A stretch of 64,000 nt of DNA from Azospirillum ramasamyi (GCF_003233655.1 NZ_CP029829.1:2242978-2306977); one strand, 5' to 3'; positions 8,652-18,704 are shown, counted from the stretch's first letter. Translations and numbers: made by a program. The notes: a model not told the origin generated them from the sequence alone.

Positions 8652-8793
8652 GTTGGATGCTGCGACGCAGCACCCGATGTTTCGTCCCGGAGGTCTCCCC
8701 TCCGGGGTTGGGTCTTCGGACCCAGCGTCTCCCAGACGTGAAGCCTCCCTGTTCAACTCGCCGCTAATCCATCGGGTTAGCGGCGGTTTTTTT
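8652..8793 (+). ncRNA. Candidate small regulatory RNA with four stem-loops and an intrinsic terminator
   Basis: Five hairpins follow in series: tgctgc/gcagca (8658-8672); cccggagg/cctccggg with loop TCTCC (8686-8706); tgggtc/gaccca closed by a UUCG tetraloop (8709-8724); cgtct/agacg with loop CCC (8726-8738); and the terminator cgccgctaa/ttagcggcg (8760-8784) followed by seven Ts (8787-8793). The second and fourth loops and the single-stranded linker GCCTCCCTG (8743-8751) expose anti-Shine-Dalgarno C/U-rich sequence. This resembles alphaproteobacterial trans-acting small RNAs of the alpha-r14 or CUCC-motif type. That family link is by architecture only. No open frame fits, and the 5' end is not fixed. 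Confidence 0.7.
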
Positions 8794-8980
8794 ATGGGCG
8801 GGACGTCCGGCCGACACTCTGGGCGGGCTGCGGCATTTCGTCCTCCTCTCCCTCCTCCAAGGCCGCCCGCGCGATGGACAGGATGTTGTCCAGCCGGATG
8901 ACCAGTTCGTTCTCGCACAGGGCAGAACGCGCTGCAGCAGCTTCTTCTATGATGGAATGCAAGGCGTTACGTCGGGTCAT
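8792..8980 (-). CDS. Small conserved-looking hypothetical protein
   Basis: A 62-residue acidic, helical protein starting MTRRNALHSIIEEAAAARS. The ATG at 8980 is chosen over an in-frame upstream one because GGAGG sits five bases before it. A long amphipathic helix (about 4-45) is followed by a polar tail. I do not recognise a family. It converges on the small RNA, and its stop codon overlaps the T-tract of the RNA terminator, so the two transcripts would meet there. Its upstream region faces the ribbon-helix-helix gene at 9144. Confidence 0.6.
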   Translation of the reverse strand: MTRRNALHSIIEEAAAARSALCENELVIRLDNILSIARAALEEGEEDEMPQPAQSVGRTSRP

Positions 8981-9143
8981 CGCAACCTCCGGTCCGAGGG
9001 AGCTGGCCGGCGTCCGTCCGGTTGCCCGCTGCTCCTTTAACGTGTCCAGCCCCACCGTCCTTTTCTCCCCTGTGAAAAACTTCACAGCAAGGTCGCAGCG
9101 GTTTCGCATACCTGTTTATGCACCAGCAACGGAGGGCTCCCAC

Positions 9144-9428
9144 ATGCAGATGCGCAACATCAGGGTGAACGGCAAGCGGACCAGCATGAAGCTGATGCCG
9201 GTGGAGTGGGAGTCGCTTGAGGAAATCTGCGCCCGCGAGCACATGACGATGAGCGAGCTGGTGTCGAAGATCGAGGCCGAACGCCAGGACTGCGACAACC
9301 TCACCGGCTGCGTCCGCGTCTATGCGCTCTGCTACTTCCGCAAGGCCGCCAGCCTGTCGGAGCCGATGCCGCGCCACCGCGCACCGGAAGCCCGCGCCCC
9401 GGAAGCCATCGCCTACGCCGCTGAATGA
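9144..9428 (+). CDS. Ribbon-helix-helix domain protein
   Basis: The 94-residue protein begins with a beta-strand MRNIRVNGKRTSMKL followed by MPVEWESLEEICAREHMTMSELVSKIE. This is the pattern of the RHH_4-type ribbon-helix-helix family, common and mostly uncharacterised in alphaproteobacteria. The strand residues would contact DNA as a dimer. A C-terminal part (about 58-94) holds two cysteines and a polar tail. The start at 9144 has GGAGGG ten bases upstream. It is divergent from the small gene at 8792-8980, with a shared promoter region of about 160 bases. DNA targets are unknown; autoregulation is plausible but not shown. Confidence 0.8.
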   Translation: MQMRNIRVNGKRTSMKLMPVEWESLEEICAREHMTMSELVSKIEAERQDCDNLTGCVRVYALCYFRKAASLSEPMPRHRAPEARAPEAIAYAAE

Positions 9429-9601
9429 AGACGCCGGGAAACCGGCCGCAACTTCCCGCATAAGCGGTTGGCCCCAACACCCCGCATCCACATCCCACCA
9501 TCGGAGGGTGGCCCGGCTGCGGCAGGCACACCATTTTCGACACGGAAGGCCCCTTTCCGGCGGCCGCCTTTCCTCCACGCGTCGATCGAGGTGGTGTGCC
9601 G

Positions 9602-10249
9602 ATGTCGGATGCCGACCGGTTTCCCGTCTACAGCGTCGGCGAGCGGCGGGCGGATGCCGCCGTTCATGCCGTCGGCGTCACGGCCGGGATCGCCGGATTC
9701 GTCTGGCTGCTGAATACCGCGATCCTGTCCGGCACATTGCCCGCCCGGACGATCACCGCCCTGGCGATCTATGGGCTGGGGCTGGTCGGCATGCTCATCG
9801 CCTCGGCCGCCTACAACCTCGCCCCGCCGGGCGTCGGCAAGGCCCTGCTGCGGCGGGTCGATCATGCCATGATCTTCGTGATGATCGCCGGCACCTACAC
9901 CCCCTTCACGCTGGGGCTGGGCCAGGGCGTCGTGCTGGGCGGCGCCGTCTGGGGCGGTGCCGCCTTCGGGGCGGCGCTGAAGCTGCGCTTTCCCGGACGA
10001 TTCCACCGGCTGGGGCTGGCGCTGTATCTCGGGCTGGGCTGGGCGATCGTCACCGCGCTGGAGCCGCTGGGGTCGGTGCTGTCGGCGCCTGCGCTGTGGC
10101 TGCTGGTCGTCGGCGGGCTGCTTTACACCGTCGGCGTCGTCTTTCACCTGATGGACCGGATGCCCTACAACAACGCGGTCTGGCACCTGCTGGTGCTGGC
10201 CGCCGCCAGCTGCCATTTCGCCGCCGTCTCCGTCGCCTTCCTGCCCTGA
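9602..10249 (+). CDS. Hemolysin III (YqfA/PAQR-type) membrane protein
   Basis: This 215-residue protein has seven hydrophobic helices and the conserved polar residues of the hemolysin III/PAQR superfamily. These are His22 after the first amphipathic segment, SAAYNL (68-73), RRVDHAMIF (84-92), and a terminal His-containing segment VWHLLVLAAASCHF. In the eukaryotic relatives these His/Asp residues bind zinc and support ceramidase-like hydrolysis. The bacterial role is unsettled, and the hemolysin name is historical. ATG 9602 is chosen over GTG 9596 because it leaves a GAGGTGG site at a suitable distance. It appears to be transcribed alone. Confidence 0.9.
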   Translation: MSDADRFPVYSVGERRADAAVHAVGVTAGIAGFVWLLNTAILSGTLPARTITALAIYGLGLVGMLIASAAYNLAPPGVGKALLRRVDHAMIFVMIAGTYTPFTLGLGQGVVLGGAVWGGAAFGAALKLRFPGRFHRLGLALYLGLGWAIVTALEPLGSVLSAPALWLLVVGGLLYTVGVVFHLMDRMPYNNAVWHLLVLAAASCHFAAVSVAFLP

Positions 10250-10355
10250 GACGGAACAACCCCCAGGACGGGACAAGCCCCGACTAGGCCGAACGGCGCC
10301 GGGGACAAATGTCGCGGGATTCCGTATCTTCCCCGGGCCACAACCCCAGGGAGAC

Positions 10356-11906
10356 ATGATGGGCCAGCTGGACCTTTCGGGACCGTCGAACCGCCTGACG
10401 CTGCCACCGCATGGACGGATGGCGCTCGCCGGGGCGGCGCTGGCCCTTTCGGTCATGGTCGCGGCCGGTACCGCATGGGCACAGCCGTCCTTCGACTGCA
10501 AGGCGGCCTCCACGCCGGTGGAAAAGGCGATCTGCGCCGATCCCGAGCTGGCCGATGCCGACACCGGGATCGCCGATGCCTACAGGACGCTGCAGGCCCT
10601 GTCAGGCACCGCCGACCGCGAGCGGCTGCGGGCGGAGCAGAAGGCATGGCTGACCCAGCGCAACCAGTGCGCCACGGCAGGCCCGTCGGTCGCCGCCTGC
10701 CTCGCTCCGGTTCTCGACGCCCGCCGCACCGCGTTGGCCGAGTCGGTGCCCAAGGCGGTCGCCGCGGTGTCGTCCATCGTCGACGGCATCGCCGCCGACC
10801 CAGTGGGCGCCGGGAAGCGGCTGGCCGAGATCCGCGGCGGGCTGGGCAAGGGGTGGACCGCCTATGCGCTGCGCTTCGGCCCCTCCCCCGACCGGGCCAA
10901 GGCGGAAGCGCTGCTGCGCGAGGCCGTCGAGGGCCTCGAGGATCCCTATGCGCGCGAGACCGCGTCGGGGGTCGACCTCGCCACCGACGAAGGCTTCCTG
11001 ACCGCCTTGCGGGTGGTCAGCGACGATGTCGAGATGGCGTGGCCCTGCTCGGTGATGGAGCGGCGCGGCGCGGCGGCCTGGAAGGCGATGGAGCCGCTCT
11101 ACGGCAGCAGCCGCGACAATTTCGGCGCCCATCCCGCCTGCCCGGACGAAAACGCCCTGCTCGCCTCGCCCGCCTGGAAGGCGGTGGACGACCTGCTGGC
11201 CCCGATGCTGGAGGCCGCGTCCAGCCGTACCGGCACCATCCGATTCGCCACCTACCGCCAGATGGGCATCGACCGCATGAAGTCGGCGGTCGATCCGCGC
11301 CTGTTCCTCGCCGACGCGCCGGAACTGGCGGCGCTGGTCAGGGATGCCGCCGGCTGGACCAACCCGCGCTGGATCGCACCCGGCTGGGGCGAGCGTCTCC
11401 GTGCCGCGGTGGACGGGGCGGTGGCGGCCTGGACGCCGCAGATCGCCGGCCGCTACGCCATCGGCACCGCCGAGGCCCGCCGCATCGCCGAGGCGGTGGC
11501 CGCGCAGGGGCTGGGCGGCAGCATCGGGCTGATCACCGACAACCTGGAACTCCAGAAGGACACCCGCCTTCCCGATTGGCTGCGCGGCACCTGGAGCTGG
11601 ACCGGCGGTGCGGAGGACACGCCCTTCAGCGACTCGGCCGGCAAGGCCAGCATCGACGCCGCCAGCATCTGCGTCGGCGGCGAATGCGGCAGCTATGACG
11701 TCGCCGGCCAGGGCGAGGACGCCCCCTTCGACCCGAAGGAGGTCAAGGCGGCCGGCGTGACCGCCGCCCCCAACGCGGCGAAGCAGGCGGTCAGCCTCGC
11801 GCCCGTGTCGGCCGGCTACAGCCTGACCATGGTCCCGCTGAGCGGCGGCAACGTGCTGGTCACCGGCATGGCCAAGCCGCTGCTGCTGAAGCGCGAGGGG
11901 AAGTAA
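10356..11906 (+). CDS. Secreted protein with N-terminal LprI (DUF1311) domain
   Basis: The 516-residue product has a signal peptide with a hydrophobic core around residues 22-38 and a cleavage site near Trp-Ala-Gln (about 41-43). The LprI/DUF1311 domain follows (about 45-130) with its usual cysteine pairs (C48, C60, C105, C115) and the motif AWLTQRNQC. This domain occurs in periplasmic lysozyme-inhibitor-like proteins. The remaining 380 residues have no family I recognise. Two tandem ATGs open the frame after AGGGAGAC. A periplasmic location is inferred. It lies between the hemolysin III gene and a MarR gene on the same strand. Confidence 0.75.
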   Translation: MMGQLDLSGPSNRLTLPPHGRMALAGAALALSVMVAAGTAWAQPSFDCKAASTPVEKAICADPELADADTGIADAYRTLQALSGTADRERLRAEQKAWLTQRNQCATAGPSVAACLAPVLDARRTALAESVPKAVAAVSSIVDGIAADPVGAGKRLAEIRGGLGKGWTAYALRFGPSPDRAKAEALLREAVEGLEDPYARETASGVDLATDEGFLTALRVVSDDVEMAWPCSVMERRGAAAWKAMEPLYGSSRDNFGAHPACPDENALLASPAWKAVDDLLAPMLEAASSRTGTIRFATYRQMGIDRMKSAVDPRLFLADAPELAALVRDAAGWTNPRWIAPGWGERLRAAVDGAVAAWTPQIAGRYAIGTAEARRIAEAVAAQGLGGSIGLITDNLELQKDTRLPDWLRGTWSWTGGAEDTPFSDSAGKASIDAASICVGGECGSYDVAGQGEDAPFDPKEVKAAGVTAAPNAAKQAVSLAPVSAGYSLTMVPLSGGNVLVTGMAKPLLLKREGK

Positions 11907-12041
11907 GGCGGGCCGGGCGGGCGGGCGCGCCGCTTCTCCCGTCCGGTGAACGCGAAACTCTTGCCTGCATCGTTCGGGTAGGCGACACTTCGGGGCGCGT
12001 GCTCCGGTTGCGGAGCGGGGCGCGGCTTTCCGGGGGGAGGC

Positions 12042-12485
12042 ATGGCACGGAACCTGAAGGCGCTTGGGTTGTGGCGCACGGCGCTGGTCGCCAGCGTCCG
12101 CCAGGACGGGCCGGACCTGTCGGCGCGGCAGTTGGCGATCCTGCTCCAGGTCTATCTGACCGATCCGCCGCACACCGTGCGCGGCCTCGCATCCCTGCTG
12201 AACATCTCCAAGCCCGCCGTGACCCGCGCGCTCGACCGGCTGTCGGTGCTGGGCTTCGTCAAGCGCAAGCGCGACGAGGAGGACAAGCGCAACGTGCTGG
12301 TCCAGCGCACGGTAAAGGGCAGCGTCTACCTGTCGGACTTCGCCGAGCTGGTGATCGCCGCCGGCGCCGTCACGCCGGAGGACATGAACCGTATCCAGGC
12401 CGACGAGGAACTCGCCGCCGCCGCCAAGGCCAGGCTGGAAGCGGAACTGATCGAGGCGCCGGCGCTGGAAAGCTCGACTTCGTGA
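12042..12485 (+). CDS. MarR-family winged helix-turn-helix regulator
   Basis: This 147-residue protein has the MarR pattern: an N-terminal dimer helix, LSARQLAILLQVYLTDPP (about 27-44), the recognition region VRGLASLLNISKPAVTRALDRL (positions 47-68), and the wing VKRKRDEEDKRNVLVQRT with the conserved Asp-x-Arg. The C-terminal tail is shorter than in classical MarR. The start follows GGGGGGAGGC. No transporter or enzyme gene is directly adjacent in operon arrangement, so the ligand and targets are unknown. The next gene on the other strand ends 114 bases away. Confidence 0.9.
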   Translation: MARNLKALGLWRTALVASVRQDGPDLSARQLAILLQVYLTDPPHTVRGLASLLNISKPAVTRALDRLSVLGFVKRKRDEEDKRNVLVQRTVKGSVYLSDFAELVIAAGAVTPEDMNRIQADEELAAAAKARLEAELIEAPALESSTS

Positions 12486-12598
12486 TCAGCCGCGCCTCCC
12501 GCCCGACGAACCCTCGTTGAACCACCGCTGAACCACCGCCGAGCCGAAGGCGGCAGGGCTTCGCGCCGAAGCCCTGCCCCGCCCCGGGAAAGGGCGCT

Positions 12599-13588
12599 TT
12601 ACAGAAGCGCTTCCAGCACGCGGTCGGGCGGGGTGTGGCCGTCGATGAAGGTCTTGATGTTGATCACCACCTTCTCGCCCATGTCGATGCGGCCCTCGAT
12701 GGTGGCGGAACCCATGTGCGGCAGCAGGACGACGTTGTCCAGCCGCAGTAGCTTCGGGTTGACGGCCGGCTCATGCTCGAACACGTCCAGGCCGGCGCCG
12801 GCGATCTCGCCCTTCGACAGCATGCGGGTCAGCGCCACCTCGTCGATCACCTCGCCGCGCGACGTGTTGACGATGTAGCAATGCGGGCGCAGCAGCTTCA
12901 GCCGGCGCTCCGACAGCAGATGGTAGGTGGCCGGCGTGTGCGGGCAGTTGATCGACACCACGTCCATCCGCGCCAGCATCTGGTCCAGGCTGGACCAGTA
13001 GGTCGCCTCCAGCTCCTGTTCCAGTTCGGGATGGACGCGGCGGCGGTTGTGGTAGTGGATCGACATGCCGAAGGCGCGCGCGCGGCGCGCCAGGGCCGAG
13101 CCGATGCGGCCCATGCCCAGGATGCCCAGCCGCTTGCCGCTGATGCGGTGGCCCAGCATGGTGGTCGGACCCCAGCCGGTCCACTGGCCGGAGCGGACCA
13201 GCCGCTCGCCTTCCGCCACGCGCCGCGCGGTCGCCAGCAGCAGCGCCATGGTCATGTCGGCGGTGTCGTCGGTCAGGACGCCGGGGGTGTTGGTGACGAT
13301 GATGCCGCGCTCGCGCGCCGCCTTCAGGTCGATGTGGTCGACGCCGGTGCCGAAGGAGGCGATCAGCCGCAGCTGCGGGCCGGCGGACTCGATCAGGGCG
13401 CGGTCGATGCGGTCGGTGACGGTGGGCACCAGAACCTCGGCGACGGCCATCGCCTCCTGCATCTGGGCGGGGGTCAGCGGAATGTCGTCCGGGTTGAGCC
13501 GGGTGTCGAACAGCTCCATCATCCGCGTCTCGATGACGTCCGGCAGCTTGCGGGTGACGACAACGAGCGGCTTCTTCTTGTCGGTCAT
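12599..13588 (-). CDS. D-2-hydroxyacid dehydrogenase, glyoxylate/hydroxypyruvate reductase type
   Basis: The 329-residue enzyme would reduce 2-keto acids such as glyoxylate or hydroxypyruvate with NAD(P)H. The nucleotide-binding motif GMGRIG lies at 158-163. The catalytic triad of the family is present: R244 in NTSRGEV, E273 in DVFEHEP, and H291 in LPHMGSAT. Start 13588 gives the normal N-terminus, while the longer in-frame extension lacks family character. GGGAGG lies upstream. It is divergent from an SH3-domain gene. The Arg in NRRRVHPE after the third beta-strand favours NADP over NAD, but this is inference. Confidence 0.92.
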   Translation of the reverse strand: MTDKKKPLVVVTRKLPDVIETRMMELFDTRLNPDDIPLTPAQMQEAMAVAEVLVPTVTDRIDRALIESAGPQLRLIASFGTGVDHIDLKAARERGIIVTNTPGVLTDDTADMTMALLLATARRVAEGERLVRSGQWTGWGPTTMLGHRISGKRLGILGMGRIGSALARRARAFGMSIHYHNRRRVHPELEQELEATYWSSLDQMLARMDVVSINCPHTPATYHLLSERRLKLLRPHCYIVNTSRGEVIDEVALTRMLSKGEIAGAGLDVFEHEPAVNPKLLRLDNVVLLPHMGSATIEGRIDMGEKVVINIKTFIDGHTPPDRVLEALL

Positions 13589-13838
13589 CGGTGCTGGTCC
13601 TCCCTTGCCCCGGTCCGCCCGCATCTCACGGTCCCTGCTGGGCTGCTCCGGTTCCTGGTTGCCATACCAAGCGCCCGTGGGACTGTCCAGAAGTCCGTCA
13701 CGAAAGCCCATCCCGCGACGGGATGTCCGGCGGTTGGACCGCAGCCTCCTGGGGGTGGCGGCGCTTGCCCTATCGAACGGGTGGTCTCTATAGTGCGGCC
13801 CGATTCCGCTGCTCCCTTCCGCCAACCCCGGTGCCGTC

Positions 13839-14390
13839 ATGCTCGTCCGCCGCTCCGCCCTCGCCATGCTGGCCCTGATGATCGGGTTGGGCGCGGCCTG
13901 CGGCGGCACGGCCCATGGCGGCACGGCCTGGGCCGCGGAGAAAAGCACGGAGAACCGGAAGGATCCCACCCGCGCGACGGGCCTGCCGATTCCCCGCTTC
14001 GTCACGGTGCGCGTCGGCGAGGTGAACCTTCGCTCCGGCCCCAACGGCAGCTATCCCATCGAATGGGTCTTCCGCCGCAAGGACATGCCGGTGGAGATCA
14101 TCCAGGAATTCGACACCTGGCGCCGCATCCGAGATTGGGAGGGGGCGGAAGGCTGGGTGCACCAGAGCGCGCTGTCCGGCCGCCGCGGCGTCCTGATCGT
14201 CGGCCAGACCCGCACCGTGCACCAGGCGCCGCGCAGCGACAGCGCGGTGGTGGCGCGGGCCGAGCCGGGCGTCATCGGATCGCTGAGGAAGTGCCGCGAC
14301 GACTGGTGCGAGGTGGAGCTGAGAGGCTATCGCGGCTGGATGAAGCGCGCCGATTTCTGGGGCACCTACGCCGACGAGAAGATCGAGTAG
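13839..14390 (+). CDS. Periplasmic SH3-domain protein
   Basis: This 183-residue protein has an N-terminal export signal (hydrophobic 7-20, cleavage near AWAAE at 31-34). Two bacterial SH3-like repeats follow: one around [19 protein letters not shown] (62-80) and one around [19 protein letters not shown] (125-143). Each ends in a Gly-Trp segment, GAEGWVH and YRGWMK. Such domains commonly bind peptidoglycan or act as envelope adaptors. The gene is divergent from the 2-hydroxyacid dehydrogenase, a pairing I recall from many alphaproteobacteria, and lies upstream of argG. Confidence 0.85.
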   Translation: MLVRRSALAMLALMIGLGAACGGTAHGGTAWAAEKSTENRKDPTRATGLPIPRFVTVRVGEVNLRSGPNGSYPIEWVFRRKDMPVEIIQEFDTWRRIRDWEGAEGWVHQSALSGRRGVLIVGQTRTVHQAPRSDSAVVARAEPGVIGSLRKCRDDWCEVELRGYRGWMKRADFWGTYADEKIE

Positions 14391-14499
14391 GCGCTCCCCA
14401 TGGCCGATCGGCGCCCGATCGGCGCCCGCGGGGCTTGAAGGTGGGCGGGAAAGGCCTTACGGTCGCCGCCTTACCTTTCTCTACTGCAAGAGCAGTCCA

Positions 14500-15735
<1,236 letters not shown>

Positions 15736-15765
15736 GCGCGCTTCGCGAAGCCTCTGAAACGATGG

Positions 15766-15803
15766 AGAAGGGGCGCCACGGCCGTGGCGCCCCTTCTCTT
15801 TTC
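15766..15803 (+). terminator. argG terminator
   Basis: A perfect inverted repeat, agaaggggcgccacgg (15766-15781) with its exact complement (15782-15797), is followed by cttttc. The convergent FMN reductase gene ends at 15802, so the hairpin sits between the two genes. The T-run serves the argG direction. Confidence 0.8.
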
Positions 15804-16356
15804 ACTTCCCTGCCGCCGCAACCATCTTGCCGATGGCGCCCAGCGCGAATTTCAGCACCGCCTCGTCGGCCAGCTTGCCATCCCTGATCTTCTCGCCGAC
15901 GGTGCCGATGACCACCTGGGCGCCGCCCACCAGATTGGCCGGGATCGCCAGCAGCGTGTCGTTCACCTGCTGGTGCGCGCGCACCCCGCCGGTGAAGGCG
16001 GGAGAGTTGGAGATGACCAGCACCGGCTTGCCGTTCAGGGCCGACTTGCCGTAAGGGCGCGACGCCCAGTCGAGCGCGTTCTTCAGCACGCCCGGCATGC
16101 CGTAATTGTACTCCGGCGTGACGATGACCACGCCGTCGGCATCGGCGATGGCCTGACGGAAGGCCCGGACCTCCGCCGGAGCCTCGGGGGTGTCGATGTC
16201 CTGTTCGTAGAGCGGCAGGCGCAGGTCGCGGATGTCCATGCTGATGCCGGCCGGCAGGGCGTCCTGCAGTCCGCGCAGGACGGCCAGCGAGTTGGAGTTG
16301 CTGCGCAGGCTGCCGGGCAGGCCCAGCAGTTTGGCGCGTACCGTTGCGTCGGTCAT
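15802..16356 (-). CDS. NADPH-dependent FMN reductase (flavodoxin-like quinone/chromate reductase family)
   Basis: The 184-residue flavoprotein has the phosphate-binding loop PGSLRSNSNS (14-23) and the isoalloxazine-contact motif PEYNYGMPG (81-89) followed by LKNALDW. These define the ChrR/YieF-type FMN reductases, which reduce quinones and other acceptors with two electrons and help limit oxidative stress. The protein is cytosolic and probably dimeric or tetrameric. It follows the aldo/keto reductase gene on the same strand after a 40-base gap, so the two oxidoreductases may form an operon. Confidence 0.92.
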   Translation of the reverse strand: MTDATVRAKLLGLPGSLRSNSNSLAVLRGLQDALPAGISMDIRDLRLPLYEQDIDTPEAPAEVRAFRQAIADADGVVIVTPEYNYGMPGVLKNALDWASRPYGKSALNGKPVLVISNSPAFTGGVRAHQQVNDTLLAIPANLVGGAQVVIGTVGEKIRDGKLADEAVLKFALGAIGKMVAAAGK

Positions 16357-16396
16357 GAAGCGGTTGCCTTTCCTCTTATGGTCGAACCCGTCGATA

Positions 16397-17437
16397 TCAG
16401 GCCCGATCGGGATGGGACGGTCCGCTGCCCGCCCCGGTCCGGGCGATGGAGTCCGCGATCTCGTCGAGATCCTCCGGCGTCAGCGTCAGGGTGGCGGCGT
16501 CCAGCCAGCCATCAACCTGGGCCGGTGTACGGGCGCCGACAATGGCCCCGGTGATCGCCGGCCAGGACAGCACCCAGGCCACCGCGACGGCGGCGATGGA
16601 GGTGTCGTGCCGCTCGGCGATCGGCGCGAAGGACTGGGCCAGCGCCAGATTGCGCTCCAGCGCCTCGCCGGTGAAGTTGGCGTTGCTTGACCGCCAGTCG
16701 TCGGCCGGCAGGGCCTTCGCCCGCTCCACCGTGAAGCGGCCGGTCAGCAGGCCGGCCTGCATCGGGCTGTAGACGATGACGCCGGTCCGGTGCGACAGGC
16801 ACCAGGGCAGTTCCGACGCGGCAACGTCGCGGCGGATCGCCGAGAAGGGCGGCTGCAGCGTGTCGACATGTCCCAGCCGCTCCGCCGCCTCCAACTGGGC
16901 GGCGTTGTGGTTGGACAGGCCGACGGCGCGGACCTTGCCTTCCTTCTTCAGGTCCAGCAGGGTCTGCCAATACTCCTCGACCGCCTCATGTTCGGCCGGC
17001 CAGTGCATCTGGTATAGGTCGATGCGCTCGACGCCCAGCCGCTTCAGCGACGCTTCCAGTTCGCGGCGGATGCTGTCGGGCTTGCCGATCCGGCGCGGCA
17101 TCGCCTTGCGGTCGGACTCGTCCCACACCAGACCGCATTTGGTGAAGACATAGGGGCGCTCGGCTTCCGGGATTTCGGCCAGGGCGCGCCGCACGATCTC
17201 TTCGGAATGGCCAAGGCCGTAGACGGCGGCGGTGTCGATCCAGTTGATGCCGCGCTCCACCGCATGGCGGATGGCGGTGACCGACTGGCTGTCGTCCTGC
17301 GCTCCCCAGCCGGCGGCCCAATCCGGCCCGCCGATCGCCCAGGCGCCGAAGCCGACGCGGGTGATCGCCATGTCGGTGGTGCCGAAACGGCGGGTCGGCA
17401 ATCCCGTCCTGCTGACGCCGTTGCTCGTGGTGCTCAT
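16397..17437 (-). CDS. Aldo/keto reductase
   Basis: The 346-residue TIM-barrel NAD(P)H oxidoreductase keeps the full catalytic tetrad: D68 in NWIDTA, Y73 in AVYGLG, K100 in VFTKCG and H145 in YQMHWPAEH. ATG 17437 is chosen over the longer in-frame extension because GAGGAGG lies seven bases upstream and the family N-terminus begins there. It probably reduces aldehydes or ketones; the substrate is unknown. It is likely co-transcribed with the FMN reductase gene downstream. The upstream gap (17438-17682) separates it from a divergent small gene. Confidence 0.92.
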   Translation of the reverse strand: MSTTSNGVSRTGLPTRRFGTTDMAITRVGFGAWAIGGPDWAAGWGAQDDSQSVTAIRHAVERGINWIDTAAVYGLGHSEEIVRRALAEIPEAERPYVFTKCGLVWDESDRKAMPRRIGKPDSIRRELEASLKRLGVERIDLYQMHWPAEHEAVEEYWQTLLDLKKEGKVRAVGLSNHNAAQLEAAERLGHVDTLQPPFSAIRRDVAASELPWCLSHRTGVIVYSPMQAGLLTGRFTVERAKALPADDWRSSNANFTGEALERNLALAQSFAPIAERHDTSIAAVAVAWVLSWPAITGAIVGARTPAQVDGWLDAATLTLTPEDLDEIADSIARTGAGSGPSHPDRA

Positions 17438-17682
17438 GGTCGCCTCCTCGATGATGGCGCTGACATGGGCTTGGCGGAGCCGGCTTTCCAACGGTTCATA
17501 GGCGGGTTGCGCGACTGAGGACCGCGCGGACGATGCAGGTCCGTCTGTGACCATCCCGGGCTCTGACTGTTGACTAAGGCGACAGCTACCCAATTTGAGG
17601 CTACACAAAGGTCGGCCGCCGGCCCCGGCGGACACCGAACGGAGTGACGGCAGCTTCCGCAGAAGCGGAAACGGGAGGCAAC

Positions 17683-17880
17683 ATGGCGACGCGGCGACTG
17701 GATCGGGAAGACCACGTGCGCAAACATCTGGCGCTGATGCTGCAGAATTGGCAGGAGCAGACCGGCCGCGACATGGCGACCGCGACCGCAGACCAACGGC
17801 TCCAGCATTGCACCACGCTGCTGATCGACCTGCTGGGTGAAGCGGAGCGTGCGGACGAAGCCGCCATGACCGAAAGCTGA
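17683..17880 (+). CDS. Small hypothetical protein
   Basis: A 65-residue, mostly helical, charged protein beginning MATRRLDREDHVRKHLALML. ATG 17683 is preferred to the in-frame 17644 because GGGAGGC lies just upstream. A middle segment TADQRLQHCTTLLIDLLGEAE forms an amphipathic helix with one cysteine. No family is recognised, and no signal or membrane segment is seen. A GC-rich hairpin follows the stop. It is convergent with the short-chain dehydrogenase gene. Confidence 0.55.
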   Translation: MATRRLDREDHVRKHLALMLQNWQEQTGRDMATATADQRLQHCTTLLIDLLGEAERADEAAMTES

Positions 17881-17893
17881 ACCTTCAAAAGGA

Positions 17894-17922
17894 AGGAGCG
17901 GCGCCGCTGCGGGGCCGCTCCT
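17894..17922. terminator. Hairpin between convergent genes
   Basis: The arms aggagcggc (17894-17902) and gccgctcct (17914-17922) form a nine-pair stem between the small gene ending at 17880 and the convergent dehydrogenase ending at 17943. There is no strong T-tract, so termination is inferred from position and structure. Confidence 0.5.
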
Positions 17923-17942
17923 ACTCATTGCGCCTCCGGTCC

Positions 17943-18704
17943 TTACTGCGGCGCCATGCGGATGGCGCCGTCCAGGCGGATGACGTCGCCGTTCAGCATC
18001 TCGTTCTCCAGGATGTGCTGGACGAGGCGGGCGTACTCCTCCGGCTTGCCGAAGCGCTTGGGGAAGGGGACGGTGGCGGCGAGGCTGTCCTGCACCTCCT
18101 GCGGCATGTTCAGCAGCATCGGCGTGCCGATAAGGCCGGGGGCCACCGTCATCACGCGGATGCCGTGGCGGGCGAGGTCGCGCGCCGCGCAGATGGTCAG
18201 GGCGACGATGCCGCCCTTCGACGCGGCGTAGGCGGCCTGCCCGATCTGGCCCTCATAGGCGGCGACGGAGGCGGTGTTGACGATCACGCCGCGCTCGCCG
18301 CTGTCCAGCGGGTCCAGCTTCGCCATGTCGGCCGCGGCCAGCCGCAGGATGTTGAAGCTGCCGATCAGGTTCACCTCGATCACCGAGCGGAAATTCTCCA
18401 GCGGCATCGGGCCGTCGCGGCCGACGATGCGCTGGGCCGGGGCGATGCCGGCGCAATTCACCGCGATGCGGGCCGGCCCATGGGCGGAGCGCGCCTGATC
18501 GATCGCCCGCTCGGCGGAGGCGCCGTCGGTGACGTCGCAGACCAGGCCCAGCCCGCCGATCTCATGCGCGGTCTTCAGCACCGCGTCCTCGTTGACGTCC
18601 AGCACGGTCACCTTGGCGCCGAGACCGGCCAGATGACGAGCCGTCGCCGCCCCCATGCCCGAGGCGCCGCCGGTGACGATGGCGGACAGACCCTGGATGT
18701 TCAT
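17943..18704 (-). CDS. Short-chain dehydrogenase, 3-hydroxyacyl-CoA dehydrogenase type II-like
   Basis: The 253-residue Rossmann-fold enzyme has the cofactor motif TGGASGMG (11-18), NCAG (83-86) and the catalytic Ser146, Tyr159 and Lys163 of classical short-chain dehydrogenases. The acidic D36 after the second strand (VLDVNED) favours NAD. Overall sequence, including the segment DSGERGVIVNTASVAAYEGQ, resembles the 17-beta-HSD10/type II hydroxyacyl-CoA dehydrogenase group used in beta-oxidation or isoleucine breakdown. The substrate assignment is by resemblance. The start at 18704 has AAGGAGG upstream. No other beta-oxidation gene adjoins it. Confidence 0.9.
   Translation of the reverse strand: MNIQGLSAIVTGGASGMGAATARHLAGLGAKVTVLDVNEDAVLKTAHEIGGLGLVCDVTDGASAERAIDQARSAHGPARIAVNCAGIAPAQRIVGRDGPMPLENFRSVIEVNLIGSFNILRLAAADMAKLDPLDSGERGVIVNTASVAAYEGQIGQAAYAASKGGIVALTICAARDLARHGIRVMTVAPGLIGTPMLLNMPQEVQDSLAATVPFPKRFGKPEEYARLVQHILENEMLNGDVIRLDGAIRMAPQ

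Noticed and set aside
8652..8793. 6S RNA or SRP RNA as identity of the small RNA
   Set aside because: It lacks the long central-bubble helix of 6S RNA and the conserved tetraloop helix of SRP RNA; the arrangement is a row of short hairpins.
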